Positions 1-9,606 of a stretch of DNA of 64,000 nucleotides are shown in pieces. Both the position numbers and the translations under genes were made by a program. The stretch's first letter is position 1; the number at the start of each line of letters is the position of its first letter. Source of the stretch: CAIWHR01 sp963836265 (GTDB lineage: Bacteria; Pseudomonadota; Gammaproteobacteria; Burkholderiales; Casimicrobiaceae); assembly GCA_963836265.1 (NCBI GenBank), contig CAWIIO010000006.1, positions 496,001 to 560,000 of the forward strand, given 5' to 3'. Under the pieces are notes generated by a model. It saw nothing but the letters and a program-made list of their open reading frames with translations. It was not told where the DNA came from and ran no database searches.

Positions 1-100
1 GCCCGATGCGCACGGCGTCGCACTCGAACTTGACGCCCTTCGCGAAATGCTCGAGCTTCAAGTCGGCGATGTTGACGACTCTCGAATCGATCACGCTCAT
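1..100 (-). CDS. cupin domain protein (N-terminal part, runs off window)
   Basis: The minus strand reads from an ATG at 100 into about 33 codons before the window ends. The peptide begins MSVIDSRVVNIADLKL and continues through KFECDAVRIG. This resembles the N-terminus of small cupin proteins, in which a segment of this kind precedes the metal-binding His motif. The His motif itself lies outside the window, so the family call is by resemblance only. No function can be assigned from the fragment. Confidence 0.5.
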   Translation of the reverse strand, partial: MSVIDSRVVNIADLKLEHFAKGVKFECDAVRIG

Positions 101-568
101 CGGTCCATTCCTCCCGCGTCTCAGTGGAAAAACGAGAATTTCGGCGCCTCCGCGGCCGCCGGAGAACTCTATCACGAGCCCTCACGCAACCGCCCCCACG
201 CGGCGTTCGCGCCACGGCGTGGCTTCGGAGCGCCTGCTCGCACCGCGGTGACGCTGCCGACGATCTGCGCCGACTGGCGACTGTTCCCCTCGGGATGGGA
301 CGAGGCCTTCTCGGTCGAAAACAGGATCCGCCCGCAGTTCAGCAGGTAATCGCGGCCCTGCCGCGGCAACTGCGGCAGATTGTCGCGGCGTCCTGCGTCA
401 CGGCGCGCCGTTTTTCGCGCGCCGTTGAGCGCGGTCAAGATCGGTTCATGGCATGGCGCGGAAAATCGAATCATCGCCCTACCGCGCATTTCCATCGACC
501 ATCCGCCGGAATGCGCCGCCGCCGATGCAGTCGCGGCCCCTTCCGGCCCCACCGACCGGAGGCTCGCC
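101..568. other. intergenic region, no gene seen
   Basis: This 468-base gap separates the divergently oriented cupin gene and the transporter, so it should carry both promoters. I see no convincing open frame with normal codon use. One hairpin is present: ACGGCGCG at 400-407 pairs with CGCGCCGT at 418-425 around a T-rich loop. It lies upstream of both genes, so it is not an obvious terminator. A strong Shine-Dalgarno (GGAGG, about 558-562) closes the region just before the transporter ATG. Confidence 0.5.
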
Positions 569-2098
569 ATGGCCATTACCGTCACCCCAGACCAACTACC
601 CGTTTCGCCACGAACGCCGCAAGTCGCGGCGAACGCCGTCAAGCCGCCGCACGTTGCGTGGAAGGCGCTCGCGCCGCTCGGCGTTGCTGCCGCCATCGCG
701 CTCACGCCGGTGCCGGACGGCCTCGCGCCATACGCCTGGTACTACTTCGCGATCTTCGCAGGCGTCATCGTCGCGCTGATGCTGGAGCCGCTGCCGGGCG
801 CAGCGGTCGGCGTCATCGGCGTCACGCTCGCGACGCTGCTCGCACCGTGGGTGCTCTACAGCTCGGCGGAGCTTGCGAAACCGGGGTTCAATCCGGCGAA
901 TGCCGCACTCGGCTGGGCGCTGTCCGGATTCGCCAACAGCACGGTGTGGCTGATCTTCGCCGCGTTCATGTTCGCGCTGGGTTACGACCGGACCGGCCTC
1001 GGCCGCCGAATCGCGCTCGTTCTCGTGAAGATCATGGGCCGGCGCACGCTGACGCTGGGCTATGCGGTCACCTTCGCCGACGTCGTGCTGTCGCCGTTCA
1101 CGCCGTCGAATACGGCGCGGTCGGGCGGCACGATCTTCCCCGTGATCAAGAACCTGCCGCCGCTCTACGGGTCGCTGCCGAACGATCCCTCGGCACGGCG
1201 GATCGGCGGTTATCTGATGTGGACGGCGATCGCCGCGACGTGCGTGACGAGCTCGATGTTCGTCACCGCGCTTGCACCTAACCTGCTCGCGCTCGAGTTC
1301 GCGCGCAAGATCGCGAAGGTCGACATCTCGTGGACGCAGTGGTTCGTCGCCTATGCGCCGGTCGGCATCGCGCTGGTGCTGCTCGTCCCGCTGCTCGTCT
1401 ACTGGATCTACCCGCCCGTAGTGAAGGAAGGCAAGGAAGTGCCGGCGTGGGCGGCGAAGGAGCTCGGCACCATGGGCGGCATCACGCGCCGCGAGCTGAT
1501 CCTCGCGGGGCTCGTCGTCGTCGCGCTCGCGCTGTGGATCTTCGGCGGCCAATGGGTCAACGCGACGACGGTCGCGCTCCTCGTCATCGCGCTGATGCTC
1601 GTAACGGGTATCGTCGGTTGGAACGACATGCTCGCCAACAAGCAGGCATGGAACACGCTGGTATGGTTCGCCACGCTGGTCGCGCTCGCCGACGGGTTGA
1701 ACCGGGTTGGCTTCGTCAAGTGGTTCGCCGACGCGGTGGCCGCGCCCATGGGCGGCGTCTCGCCGACGGTGGCGCTGGTGGCGCTGGTGGCGCTCTTTTT
1801 CTTCACGCATTACCTGTTCGCCAGCATCACCGCCCACGCGACCGCGCTGCTGCCGGTCATCCTCGCCGTCGGCGCGACGATTCCGGGAATGGACATGCCG
1901 CTGTTCGTGACGCTGCTCGTGCTGACGCTCGGCATCATGGGGATTCTTACCCCCTACGCCACGGGACCGAGCCCGATCTACTACGGCAGCGGCTACATCG
2001 CGAGCCGCGACTACTGGCGCCTGGGTCTCGTCTTCGGCGTGATCTTCATCGCCGCACTGATCGTCATCACCGTGCCCTGGTTCGCGCTGATCAGGTGA
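569..2098 (+). CDS. DASS-family dicarboxylate/anion transporter (CitT/2-oxoglutarate-malate type)
   Basis: A 509-aa inner-membrane protein with about a dozen hydrophobic segments spread over its length, the usual size and layout of the divalent anion:Na+ symporter (DASS) family, which imports or exchanges dicarboxylates and tricarboxylates. Family-like features include the SPFTPSNTARSGGTIFPVI segment near residues 180-200, matching the first SNT-type substrate/Na+ site, and a second site-like stretch near residue 460 (TPYATGPSPIYYGSGY). The ATG at 569 is chosen because GGAGG stands six bases upstream; in-frame codons further upstream encode unlike residues. It precedes putA on the same strand, separated by a hairpin, so the two may be separate units. 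Substrate cannot be read from sequence. Confidence 0.88.
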   Translation: MAITVTPDQLPVSPRTPQVAANAVKPPHVAWKALAPLGVAAAIALTPVPDGLAPYAWYYFAIFAGVIVALMLEPLPGAAVGVIGVTLATLLAPWVLYSSAELAKPGFNPANAALGWALSGFANSTVWLIFAAFMFALGYDRTGLGRRIALVLVKIMGRRTLTLGYAVTFADVVLSPFTPSNTARSGGTIFPVIKNLPPLYGSLPNDPSARRIGGYLMWTAIAATCVTSSMFVTALAPNLLALEFARKIAKVDISWTQWFVAYAPVGIALVLLVPLLVYWIYPPVVKEGKEVPAWAAKELGTMGGITRRELILAGLVVVALALWIFGGQWVNATTVALLVIALMLVTGIVGWNDMLANKQAWNTLVWFATLVALADGLNRVGFVKWFADAVAAPMGGVSPTVALVALVALFFFTHYLFASITAHATALLPVILAVGATIPGMDMPLFVTLLVLTLGIMGILTPYATGPSPIYYGSGYIASRDYWRLGLVFGVIFIAALIVITVPWFALIR

Positions 2099-2161
2099 TT
2101 CGGCGGGCGCCCCGGCGCCGCACATCGCGGCGCGCGTGGTGTAGCCGGCGATCGCGACTGT

Positions 2162-2185
2162 CGGACCGGCCCTCGTGCCGGTCCG
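2162..2185 (+). terminator. hairpin after the DASS transporter gene
   Basis: CGGACCGGC (2162-2170) and GCCGGTCCG (2177-2185) form a perfect 9-bp GC-rich stem with a 6-base loop, 64 bases after the transporter stop. Only a short T stretch follows (CTTTC), so this is a plausible but weak intrinsic terminator that would separate the transporter transcript from putA. Confidence 0.55.
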
Positions 2186-2269
2186 CCGCTTTCACGGGTG
2201 CTCGCGGAACCCGCTAGAATCACGGCGATCGCCTGGCCTGCACATCCTGCAGGCGAGGCTCGCTCGTCC

Positions 2270-5200
2270 ATGACCACCCGTCTCGACGCAGGTCCCGGCT
2301 CCGCGTTCGACTTCGGCTTTGCCGGAAATGCCTCGGCGGCCGATCCGGGGCTCTCCCCGCTGCGGTGCCGCATCGCCGAGGCCTATCGCGCCGATGAAGC
2401 CGCAACGGTGCGCGCGCTGATCGCCGAGGCGCGGCTCACTCCCGAAGCGCTCGAGGCAACCCGGAAGCTCGCAACCGCGCTCGCCGAAGCCGTCCGTGCC
2501 GAGCGCTCGACGGCGGGCGGCGTCGACGCGCTGATGCTCGAGTTCTCGCTCGACAGCCGCGAAGGGGTGGCGCTGATGTGTCTCGCCGAAGCATTGCTGC
2601 GGATCCCCGACGCGGCGACGCGCGACCGGCTGATTCGTGACAAGATCGCCCGCGGCGACTGGCGGGCGCATGTCGGCGCGTCGCCGTCGCTGTTCGTCAA
2701 CGCCGCGGCGTGGGGGCTGCTCGTCACCGGCAGGCTCGTCGATTCGCGCAGCGAAAGCGCGCTGGAGCAGGCGCTCGGCTCGCTCCTGCGCAAAGGCGGC
2801 GAGCCGCTGATCCGCAGAGGCGTGGACCTCGCGATGCGGTTGCTCGGGCGTCAGTTCGTGACCGGGCGGACGATCGACGAGGCGCTCGCCAATGCGCGCG
2901 AGCGCGAGGCCCGCGGGTACACGTTCTCGTTCGACATGCTGGGCGAGGCAGCGCTGACCGGCGCCGATGCGCAGCGCTACGTCGAGGACTACGAGCACGC
3001 GATCGATGCGATCGGCCGCGTTGCTTCCGGCCGCGGCGTTGCCGCGGGCCCCGGCATTTCGGTGAAGCTCTCGGCGCTGCATCCGCGTTTTTCGCGCGCG
3101 CAGCGCGAGCGCGTCGAGGCGGAGCTCCTGCCGCGCGTCGCCGCCCTCGCGCGGCGCGCGAAGCAGCACGACATCGGCTTCAACATCGACGCCGAGGAAG
3201 CCGACCGCCTCGACCTGTCGCTCGATCTCCTCGAGCAGCTCATGGGCGAGCGCGACCTCGCCGGCTGGGATGGCCTCGGCTTCGTCGTGCAGTGCTACCA
3301 GAAGCGCGCCCGGCCCACGATCGACTGGCTCGTCGCGCTCGCGCGGCAGAAGCGGCGGCGGTTGATGCTGCGGCTCGTCAAAGGCGCCTACTGGGACAGC
3401 GAGATCAAGCGCGCGCAGGTCGACGGTCTCCCGGGCTATGCGGTGTTCACGCGCAAGGGGCACACCGATGTCGCCTACCTCGCCTGCGCGAAGGCGATGC
3501 TCGCCGCGCCGGACGTCGTCTACCCGCAGTTCGCGACGCACAACGCGTTCACGATCGCGGCGATCCACGCGCTGGCCGGCGATGCGCGCTACGAGTTCCA
3601 GTGCCTGCACGGAATGGGCGAATCGATCTACGACCATGTGGTAGGCGCCGACAAGCTGGCGCGCGCGTGCCGGATCTACGCGCCCGTTGGCTCGCACGAA
3701 ACGCTCCTTGCCTATCTCGTGCGGCGGCTGCTCGAAAACGGCGCCAACAGCTCGTTCGTCAACCGCATCGTCGACCCCGGCGTCAGCATCGCCGCGCTCG
3801 TCGCCGATCCCGTGGCGGCCGCCGAGCGGACGCGAGGCGCCCCGCATGCGAACCTTCCGGCACCGAACGCCTACATCCCGGGCCGGATCAACTCGCGGGG
3901 CCTCGATCTTTCCGATGACTCGGTGTTGCGTTCGCTCGCCACTGCGCTCGACGCGATGCAGTCGCCTCGGAGCGCGGCGCCGCTCGTGGCCGATCGGGCG
4001 CCGATCGCCGGGAACGACGGGGCCGCGATGGCGATCACGAATCCGGCCGATCGCGACGACCGGGTCGGCGCCGTGCTCGAAGCGACGCCGGATGACGTGG
4101 CGCGCGCAATCGGAATTGCCGTCGCCGACGGCGGCCGATGGTCGCGGGCGCCGGCCATGGACCGCGCGGCGTGCCTCGAGCACGCCGCGGACCTCCTCGA
4201 AGCGGAGCGCGCGACCTTTGTCTCGCTCGCGGTGCGCGAGGCGGGCAAGACGCTCGGCAATGCGGTGGCCGAAGTCCGCGAGGCGGTCGATTTCCTGCGC
4301 TACTACGCAGCGCAGGCGCGGGCCGAATTCGACGCGCCGGGCGTCGCGCCGCGAGGCCCGATCGTCGCGATCGCGCCGTGGAATTTTCCGCTCGCGATCT
4401 TCGTGGGCCAGGTCGCGGCCGCGCTTGCCGCGGGCAACCCCGTGCTCGCCAAGCCCGCCGAGCAAACGCCGCTGATCGCCTGCGAGGCGGTGCGCCTGCT
4501 GCATCGCGCTGGCGTGCCGGCCGCTGCGCTGCAATTGCTGCCCGGTCGCGGCGAGATCGTCGGCGCCGCGCTCGTCGGCGATCCGCGGATTGCCGGCGTC
4601 ATCTTCACCGGCTCGACTGAGGTCGCGCGGATCATCCATCGGGAGCTCGCCGCGCGCGACGACGATCCCGTGCTGATCGCCGAGACGGGCGGCCAGAACG
4701 CGATGATCGTCGACAGCTCCGCGCTTCCCGAGCAGGTCGTCGTCGACGCCCTCGCGTCCGCATACGACAGCGCGGGACAGCGATGCTCGGCGCTGCGGGT
4801 GCTCTGCGTGCAGGACGACATCGCCGACCACGTGCTCGCGATGCTCAAGGGCGCGATGCGCGAGCTCAGGCTCGGCGATCCGCGACGGCTGTCGACCGAT
4901 GTCGGGCCGGTGATCGACGCCGAAGCCCGCAAGACGCTGCAAATGCACGTCGAGCGGATGCGCGCGAAAGGATTCCCCGTCTTCGAGCTGCCGCTGCCAC
5001 CGTCGTGCGCGCGCGGCACGTTCGTCGCGCCGGCGCTGGTCGAGTTCTCCACGATCGATGCGCTCGCTGAGTTGACCCGCGAGATCTTCGGCCCCGTGCT
5101 GCACGTCGTTCGCTGGCATCGCGCCGAGCTTCAAGCGCTGATCGCGAAGATCAATGCGATGGGCTACGGGCTCACGCACGGCATTCACACACGGATCGAC

Positions 5201-5833
5201 GAGACCGTCGGCGAGATCCTCGATCGCGTGCGCGCCGGCAACGTGTATGTCAACCGCAACATGATCGGCGCGGTCGTGGGCGTGCAGCCGTTCGGCGGTC
5301 ATGGCCTTTCCGGCACCGGACCGAAGGCCGGCGGGCCGCTCTACCTGCGCCGGCTCGTGCGCGGAGCGGCGACGCTCGCCGCTCCCGGCGCGCCGATTCC
5401 GCTGCCCGGCCCGACCGGCGAATCGAACACGCTCGAATTCCACCCGCGTGGCATCGTCGCCTGCATCGCCGACGACGAGCATGCGCTTATCTCGCAAGTG
5501 AGAGCCGCGCGAGCTACGGGCAACACGCCGCTCCTGTTGCGCGACGCCGCCCCGGCGCGCGCCCGCGATCGTCCGGTCGGCGTTCCCGTCGTCTATGCCG
5601 ACGCGCTCGATCCGGCGACCATCGACGCCGTGCTGCTCGACGCCGGCGGAGACCGGGGCCGGCGCGTTCGCGGTGCGCTCGCCGCCGCGGAGGGAAAAAT
5701 CGTTCCGGTCATCCTGCCGGACGGCGACGGCACCTACGATCCCGCGCGCCTCGTGGTCGAGCGGACGGTCACGGTCAACACGGCGGCAGCGGGAGGCAAT
5801 GCCGTGCTGCTGTCGCTGCCCGAAGACCGATAG
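2270..5833 (+). CDS. putA: bifunctional proline dehydrogenase / L-glutamate-gamma-semialdehyde dehydrogenase
   Basis: PutA oxidises proline to pyrroline-5-carboxylate with FAD, then oxidises glutamate semialdehyde to glutamate with NAD+. The 1187-aa product has the FAD-barrel PRODH domain at roughly residues 180-500 (RLVKGAYWDSEIKRAQ near 370, then FATHNAF and LENGANSSFVNRIVD). The aldehyde dehydrogenase domain spans roughly 560-1000, with the general-base Glu in ETGGQNAM (about residue 805) and the nucleophile Cys in SAGQRCSALR (about residue 839). A C-terminal extension of about 150 residues follows. There is no N-terminal ribbon-helix-helix DNA-binding domain, so this form should not be an autorepressor. 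ATG 2270 is preferred over a start about 70 bases upstream because the protein then begins with an ordinary N-terminus. The ornithine cyclodeaminase-like gene follows after 9 bases, consistent with an ornithine/proline-to-glutamate operon. Confidence 0.96.
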   Translation: MTTRLDAGPGSAFDFGFAGNASAADPGLSPLRCRIAEAYRADEAATVRALIAEARLTPEALEATRKLATALAEAVRAERSTAGGVDALMLEFSLDSREGVALMCLAEALLRIPDAATRDRLIRDKIARGDWRAHVGASPSLFVNAAAWGLLVTGRLVDSRSESALEQALGSLLRKGGEPLIRRGVDLAMRLLGRQFVTGRTIDEALANAREREARGYTFSFDMLGEAALTGADAQRYVEDYEHAIDAIGRVASGRGVAAGPGISVKLSALHPRFSRAQRERVEAELLPRVAALARRAKQHDIGFNIDAEEADRLDLSLDLLEQLMGERDLAGWDGLGFVVQCYQKRARPTIDWLVALARQKRRRLMLRLVKGAYWDSEIKRAQVDGLPGYAVFTRKGHTDVAYLACAKAMLAAPDVVYPQFATHNAFTIAAIHALAGDARYEFQCLHGMGESIYDHVVGADKLARACRIYAPVGSHETLLAYLVRRLLENGANSSFVNRIVDPGVSIAALVADPVAAAERTRGAPHANLPAPNAYIPGRINSRGLDLSDDSVLRSLATALDAMQSPRSAAPLVADRAPIAGNDGAAMAITNPADRDDRVGAVLEATPDDVARAIGIAVADGGRWSRAPAMDRAACLEHAADLLEAERATFVSLAVREAGKTLGNAVAEVREAVDFLRYYAAQARAEFDAPGVAPRGPIVAIAPWNFPLAIFVGQVAAALAAGNPVLAKPAEQTPLIACEAVRLLHRAGVPAAALQLLPGRGEIVGAALVGDPRIAGVIFTGSTEVARIIHRELAARDDDPVLIAETGGQNAMIVDSSALPEQVVVDALASAYDSAGQRCSALRVLCVQDDIADHVLAMLKGAMRELRLGDPRRLSTDVGPVIDAEARKTLQMHVERMRAKGFPVFELPLPPSCARGTFVAPALVEFSTIDALAELTREIFGPVLHVVRWHRAELQALIAKINAMGYGLTHGIHTRIDETVGEILDRVRAGNVYVNRNMIGAVVGVQPFGGHGLSGTGPKAGGPLYLRRLVRGAATLAAPGAPIPLPGPTGESNTLEFHPRGIVACIADDEHALISQVRAARATGNTPLLLRDAAPARARDRPVGVPVVYADALDPATIDAVLLDAGGDRGRRVRGALAAAEGKIVPVILPDGDGTYDPARLVVERTVTVNTAAAGGNAVLLSLPEDR

Positions 5834-5842
5834 GGGCGTCGC

Positions 5843-6765
5843 GTGGTTCATTTCGACGCCGCGACGATCCGCGCGCGCCTGCCCTGGCCGCGGATGCTGG
5901 CCGCGCTCGAAACGATGCTGAAAGAGGACGTGGCCGCCCCGCTTCGCACGAGCCGGGCGATCGACGTGCCGGACGCTCCCGCGGCGACACTGCTGTTGAT
6001 GCCGGCGTGGCGGGCGGGAAAGCGGATCGGCGTCAAGCTCGTCACCGTGTTTCCCGGAAACCGCGACCGAGGGCAACGTGCGGTCAGCGCCGTCTACGCG
6101 CTGTTCGACGCCACCGACGGCGTGCCGCTCGCGCTGTTCGACGGCGACGAAATCACCGCGCGGCGCACCGCAGGGGCGTCGGCGTACGCGGCGCAATTCC
6201 TCGCCCGGCGCGATGCGAGGCACCTCGTCATGGTCGGCGCCGGGCATCAGGCGCGCGGACTGATCGAGGCGCATTGCCACGTTCGGCCGATCGACCGGGT
6301 GAGCCTGTGGAGCCGCACCGCCGAGCACGCCGAAGCGGCGGCCCGCGCGATGAGCGAAGACGGTTTGCCCGTCGCCGCTGTCGCCGACCTCGAAGCGGCC
6401 GTTCGCGCGGCCGACATCGTGTCGTGCGCGACGCTGTCGGTCGACCCGCTCGTCCGCGGCGAATGGCTCCGTCTGGGCGTCCACCTTGACCACATCGGCG
6501 CGTTCCGCGCGCAGATGCGCGAGACCGACGATGCGGCCATGGCTCGAGCTGACGTGATCGCCGTCGACGATCGTGCGGCGGCGCTCACCGAAGGCGGCGA
6601 TCTGGTGCAGGCGCTCGCGAACGGCACGATCTCCACGGCGCGCATTGCCGCGGACCTGCGCGACTTCGCGACGAGGTCACCGTGTTCAAGTCGGTTGGCT
6701 TTGCGCTCGAGGATCTCGCCGCCGCGGAGGCGGTGCTCGACAGCCGCCTAGACGCTGCGCGATGA
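5843..6765 (+). pseudogene. ornithine cyclodeaminase/mu-crystallin family gene, frameshifted near the 3' end
   Basis: It starts with GTG nine bases after putA. The frame encodes a typical ornithine cyclodeaminase-family protein: a substrate-binding N-terminus with VKLVTVFPGNRDRGQ, and a Rossmann NAD-binding core with VMVGAGHQARG. The good reading ends near 6665 (ADLRDF). The conserved C-terminal strand DEVTVFKSVGFALEDLA then appears in a different frame from 6670 to the TGA at 6765. The family normally has about 10-15 extra residues at this junction (a xGRxs motif), so the simplest reading is a small deletion that is not a multiple of three. The uncorrected frame continues with unrelated residues to 6751. 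Family members convert ornithine to proline or reduce related imines, which fits its place after putA. It could be a decayed gene or an assembly error. Confidence 0.8.
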
Positions 6766-6827
6766 CGGCTGACGCGGAGCTCCCTTGCGGCGCCACGCGA
6801 AATCCGCCAGCGAGGAGTCGCGCGCTC

Positions 6828-7013
6828 TTACCGCGCCGATGCAGCGTCCGGGCGATGATGCGCCTCGTACTCTTCGATCAGCGCGACCAGCTCGTCGAAG
6901 CGGCGGCCCGCCGGCGTATCGGGGTCGGTCGCCATCAGGTCTTCGAGCTCGTCCAGCGCCGCGCGATACGCCGAGGGGGTGTCCAGTCGGCCGGGGTCGA
7001 GCAGGTGCGCCAT
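6828..7013 (-). CDS. small HigA-N-like helical protein without HTH domain
   Basis: A 61-aa acidic protein. The start at 7013 is chosen because GGAGG lies seven bases upstream of this ATG; two in-frame ATGs further upstream (7043, 7064) lack such a site. The segment AYRAALDELEDLMATDPDT followed by FDELVALIEEYEAHHRP closely resembles the N-terminal helical region of COG5499/HigA-type antitoxins, which normally continue into a Cro-type helix-turn-helix. Here the protein ends about eight residues after EAHHRP, so the DNA-binding domain is absent. No toxin gene is adjacent. It may be a remnant, or a free-standing version of this helical module. Function unknown. Confidence 0.6.
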   Translation of the reverse strand: MAHLLDPGRLDTPSAYRAALDELEDLMATDPDTPAGRRFDELVALIEEYEAHHRPDAASAR

Positions 7014-7125
7014 CGCGTCCTCCGTGGATCTAAAGGCAGCCATGATCGACGCGCCGCCGATCATTGGCTATCGGACGGATGGATGACGCGGCGCGAACCG
7101 GGCGCAGCGGAGCGAGGCGAGCGCC

Positions 7126-7431
7126 TCAGAGGCGGAAGCCGTCGGGCAGCAGCGCGCGCGTTTCCGGGTGGCGCCTCATGTACGAGCGCGCAAACGAGCA
7201 CCGCGGCTCGACCTTGAGCCCGTTCGCCGTCGCGTACGCGAGCGCCGCCTGAACGAGCTCGCCGGCGATGCCGTGACCTTCGAGCGCGCCGGGCACTTCG
7301 GTGTGGTAGATCCGCATCACGCCGTCGGCCAGCCGATAATCGGCGACGCACAGCAGCCCGTCGACGGTCGTCTCGAACCGCGAAGCGCCGGTGTTGTGGC
7401 GGACGTCGATCGGCGGCTTCTCGTCGTTCAT
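7126..7431 (-). CDS. GNAT-type N-acetyltransferase, short YjdJ-like
   Basis: A 101-aa protein of the short GNAT group (COG2388), which carries little more than the acetyl-CoA binding core. Visible features are strands around FETTVDG and ADYRL, then the acetyl-CoA loop region IYHTEVPGALEGHGIAGELV, a helix LVQAALAYATANGLKV, and the characteristic tail PRCSFARSYMRRHPE. Substrates of this subgroup are not established. It lies between the HigA-like small gene and phaC on the same strand, 25 bases beyond the phaC stop, so it may be co-transcribed with phaC. Confidence 0.82.
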   Translation of the reverse strand: MNDEKPPIDVRHNTGASRFETTVDGLLCVADYRLADGVMRIYHTEVPGALEGHGIAGELVQAALAYATANGLKVEPRCSFARSYMRRHPETRALLPDGFRL

Positions 7432-7456
7432 GCCGGTACCTGCGCGAGCATCGCGC

Positions 7457-9397
7457 TTACTGCATCCGGACGTACGTGCCCGGCGCGTCGCACACCGGCG
7501 CGCATCCGGTCTGCAGCGCACCCATCGCGGGCGGCGCGACGGGCTCGCCCGAATGCGCGATCAGCCAATCCGACCACCGCGGCCACCACGAGCCTTTGTG
7601 CAGCGGCGTCTCGACGGCCCACGCGTCGGGGTCCACGTAGTTGCCATCGGCGTGCTTGCTCGCGACGCGGTAATGGCGGTGCGAATGGCCGGGCTCGGAG
7701 ACGATGCCGGCATTGTGGCCGCCGCTCGTCAACAGGAACGTGATGTCGGTGTCGGTCAGCAGGTGGAACTTGTAGACGGACCGCCACGGCGCGACGTGAT
7801 CGTGCTCGGTGCCCACGACGAACAGCGGCGTGCGGATCGCCGTCAGCGCGACTTCCTTGCCGCCGGTCCGGTAGCGGCCCTCGGCGAGGTCGTTGTCGAG
7901 GAACAGATGCCGCAGGTACTCGGTATGCATCCGGTAGGGCATGCGTGTCGCGTCGGCGTTCCAGGCCATGAGGTCGGTCATCGGTGCGCGCTCGCCCATC
8001 AGGTAGTCGTGGACGATCCGCGACCAGACGAGGTCGTTCGAGCGCAGCATCTGGAACGCGCCGGCCATCTGCTTGGTGTCGAGGAAGCCTTGCTCCCACA
8101 TCATGTCCTCGAGGAACGAGAGCTGGCTTTCGTTGATGAAGAGCGTCAGTTCGCCGGCTTCCTTGAAGTCGGCCTGCGCGGCGAAGAAGCTCGCCGTCCG
8201 GAAGCGCTCGTCGTTGTCGCGCGCCATCGACGCGGCGGCGATCGCGAGCAGCGTGCCGCCGAGGCAATAGCCGACGCCGTGCACTTTCTGCTCCGGTACG
8301 ATCGCGCCGACGGCGTCGAGCGCCGCCATCACGCCCAGCGTGCGGTAGTCCTCCAGCGACAGATCGCGGTCCTCGGGACCCGGGTTCTTCCACGAAATCA
8401 TGAACACCGTGTGGCCGCGCTCGGTCAGGAACTTCACCAGCGAATTCGAGGGCGACAGATCGAGGATGTAATACTTCATGATCCAGGCCGGAACGATCAG
8501 CACCGGCTCCGGACGGACCTTCGCCGTGGCCGGCCGGTACTGGATCAGCTCGATCAGCCGGTTGCGGTAGACGATCCTTCCCGGCGTGACTGCGACGTTG
8601 CGGCCCACCTCGAAAGCTTCGGAACCGACGGGCGGACGGCCGCCGATCGCGCGCTCCCAGTCCTCGACGTAATTCTGCAGGCCGCGGACCAGGTTCATCC
8701 CCCCGTCACGCCTCGTGCGTTCCAGCACTTCCGGGTTGGTGAAGAGCGTGTTCGACGGCGAGAAGACATCGAGGAACTGCCGCGTCGCGAACGCGACCAT
8801 GTCCTCGTCGCGCTTGGCGACCCCGCGAACGCCGGTCACCGCGTTGTGCCACCATTGCTGGCCGAGCAGGAACGCCTGGTAGACGTAATCGTATGGAGGG
8901 TTCTGCCAGGCTTCGCCCGCGAAACGCCGGTCCTGCGGAAGCGGGACGATGCACGGTTCGACGCCATTGCGATCGATGAGGCGCCGGCTCGCGTAGGTGG
9001 CGAGCCGCGTCGCTTTCTTCAGCGCCTTTTCGGCGAGCTGCGATTGCTTGCCCGGCGCCAACGCGAGGTGCGACGCCCAATCCATGTATGCGCCGATCAG
9101 CGCCATCGGCGAGAGCCCTGCGGTGAACCGTGCGGTGGCCGCGTGCACCGAACGGTCGACAACGTCGGCGAATGCGGTCGACGCGTACGAATCGCGGATG
9201 AACGACGGCTCGGGGGCGGGTGCGAAGGCCGGCGGCGCCGGCGGCCCGGCCGGCTTGCGCGCTTCCGGCTGCGGCAGCAGCGCGATGCGCTTCTTCGCCG
9301 TCCACGCGCGCCGGCGCGGCCGGGGCGCCCCGTCGCTCGCGGCAGTGGCGGCAGTGGCGGTCGTACGCGGAGGTGGGAGCGGGCGTTGCGCGTCCAT
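7457..9397 (-). CDS. phaC: poly(3-hydroxyalkanoate) synthase (PhaC family)
   Basis: A 646-aa cytoplasmic granule-associated polymerase that joins (R)-3-hydroxyacyl-CoA units into storage polyester. The first 65 or so residues are rich in Ala, Pro and Arg and look disordered. The PhaC N-terminal region covers about 100-300 and an alpha/beta-hydrolase core follows. The lipase-box-like nucleophile motif is HGVGYCLGGT with Cys378; the rest of the triad is visible as Asp533 (TEHDHVAPW) and His561 (SGGHNAG). AAAGGAG stands six bases before the ATG. No phaA, phaB, phasin or phaR is adjacent, so it is a stand-alone synthase. Length fits a class I enzyme with an N-terminal extension. Confidence 0.93.
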   Translation of the reverse strand: MDAQRPLPPPRTTATAATAASDGAPRPRRRAWTAKKRIALLPQPEARKPAGPPAPPAFAPAPEPSFIRDSYASTAFADVVDRSVHAATARFTAGLSPMALIGAYMDWASHLALAPGKQSQLAEKALKKATRLATYASRRLIDRNGVEPCIVPLPQDRRFAGEAWQNPPYDYVYQAFLLGQQWWHNAVTGVRGVAKRDEDMVAFATRQFLDVFSPSNTLFTNPEVLERTRRDGGMNLVRGLQNYVEDWERAIGGRPPVGSEAFEVGRNVAVTPGRIVYRNRLIELIQYRPATAKVRPEPVLIVPAWIMKYYILDLSPSNSLVKFLTERGHTVFMISWKNPGPEDRDLSLEDYRTLGVMAALDAVGAIVPEQKVHGVGYCLGGTLLAIAAASMARDNDERFRTASFFAAQADFKEAGELTLFINESQLSFLEDMMWEQGFLDTKQMAGAFQMLRSNDLVWSRIVHDYLMGERAPMTDLMAWNADATRMPYRMHTEYLRHLFLDNDLAEGRYRTGGKEVALTAIRTPLFVVGTEHDHVAPWRSVYKFHLLTDTDITFLLTSGGHNAGIVSEPGHSHRHYRVASKHADGNYVDPDAWAVETPLHKGSWWPRWSDWLIAHSGEPVAPPAMGALQTGCAPVCDAPGTYVRMQ

Positions 9398-9606
9398 GAC
9401 AACTCCTTTACGCGCGGGGCGTAAGCAGTTGGTCTGACATCAATTTTCGTCCGATCGTTCGGGCCCGATTTGACGGGGGTCAGGGTTTGCCTCGATTGCG
9501 TCAGGGTCATTCCTGGCCTGGGCCCAGGAGCGACGACGTCCGGCGCCGGGGATGATCCGGGGTTTGAAGCCGGCGGCCGGGCGTGTTACGTTTCGATCTC
9601 GTTTCG

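Noticed and set aside
400..425. Hairpin as a terminator
   Set aside because: It lies upstream of both flanking divergent genes, so there is no transcript for it to end.
2192..6493. A very long minus-strand open frame opposite putA
   Set aside because: It is the mirror of a GC-rich gene with strong third-position bias. The translation is Arg/Asp/Glu-rich without recognisable domains, whereas the plus strand encodes full PutA.
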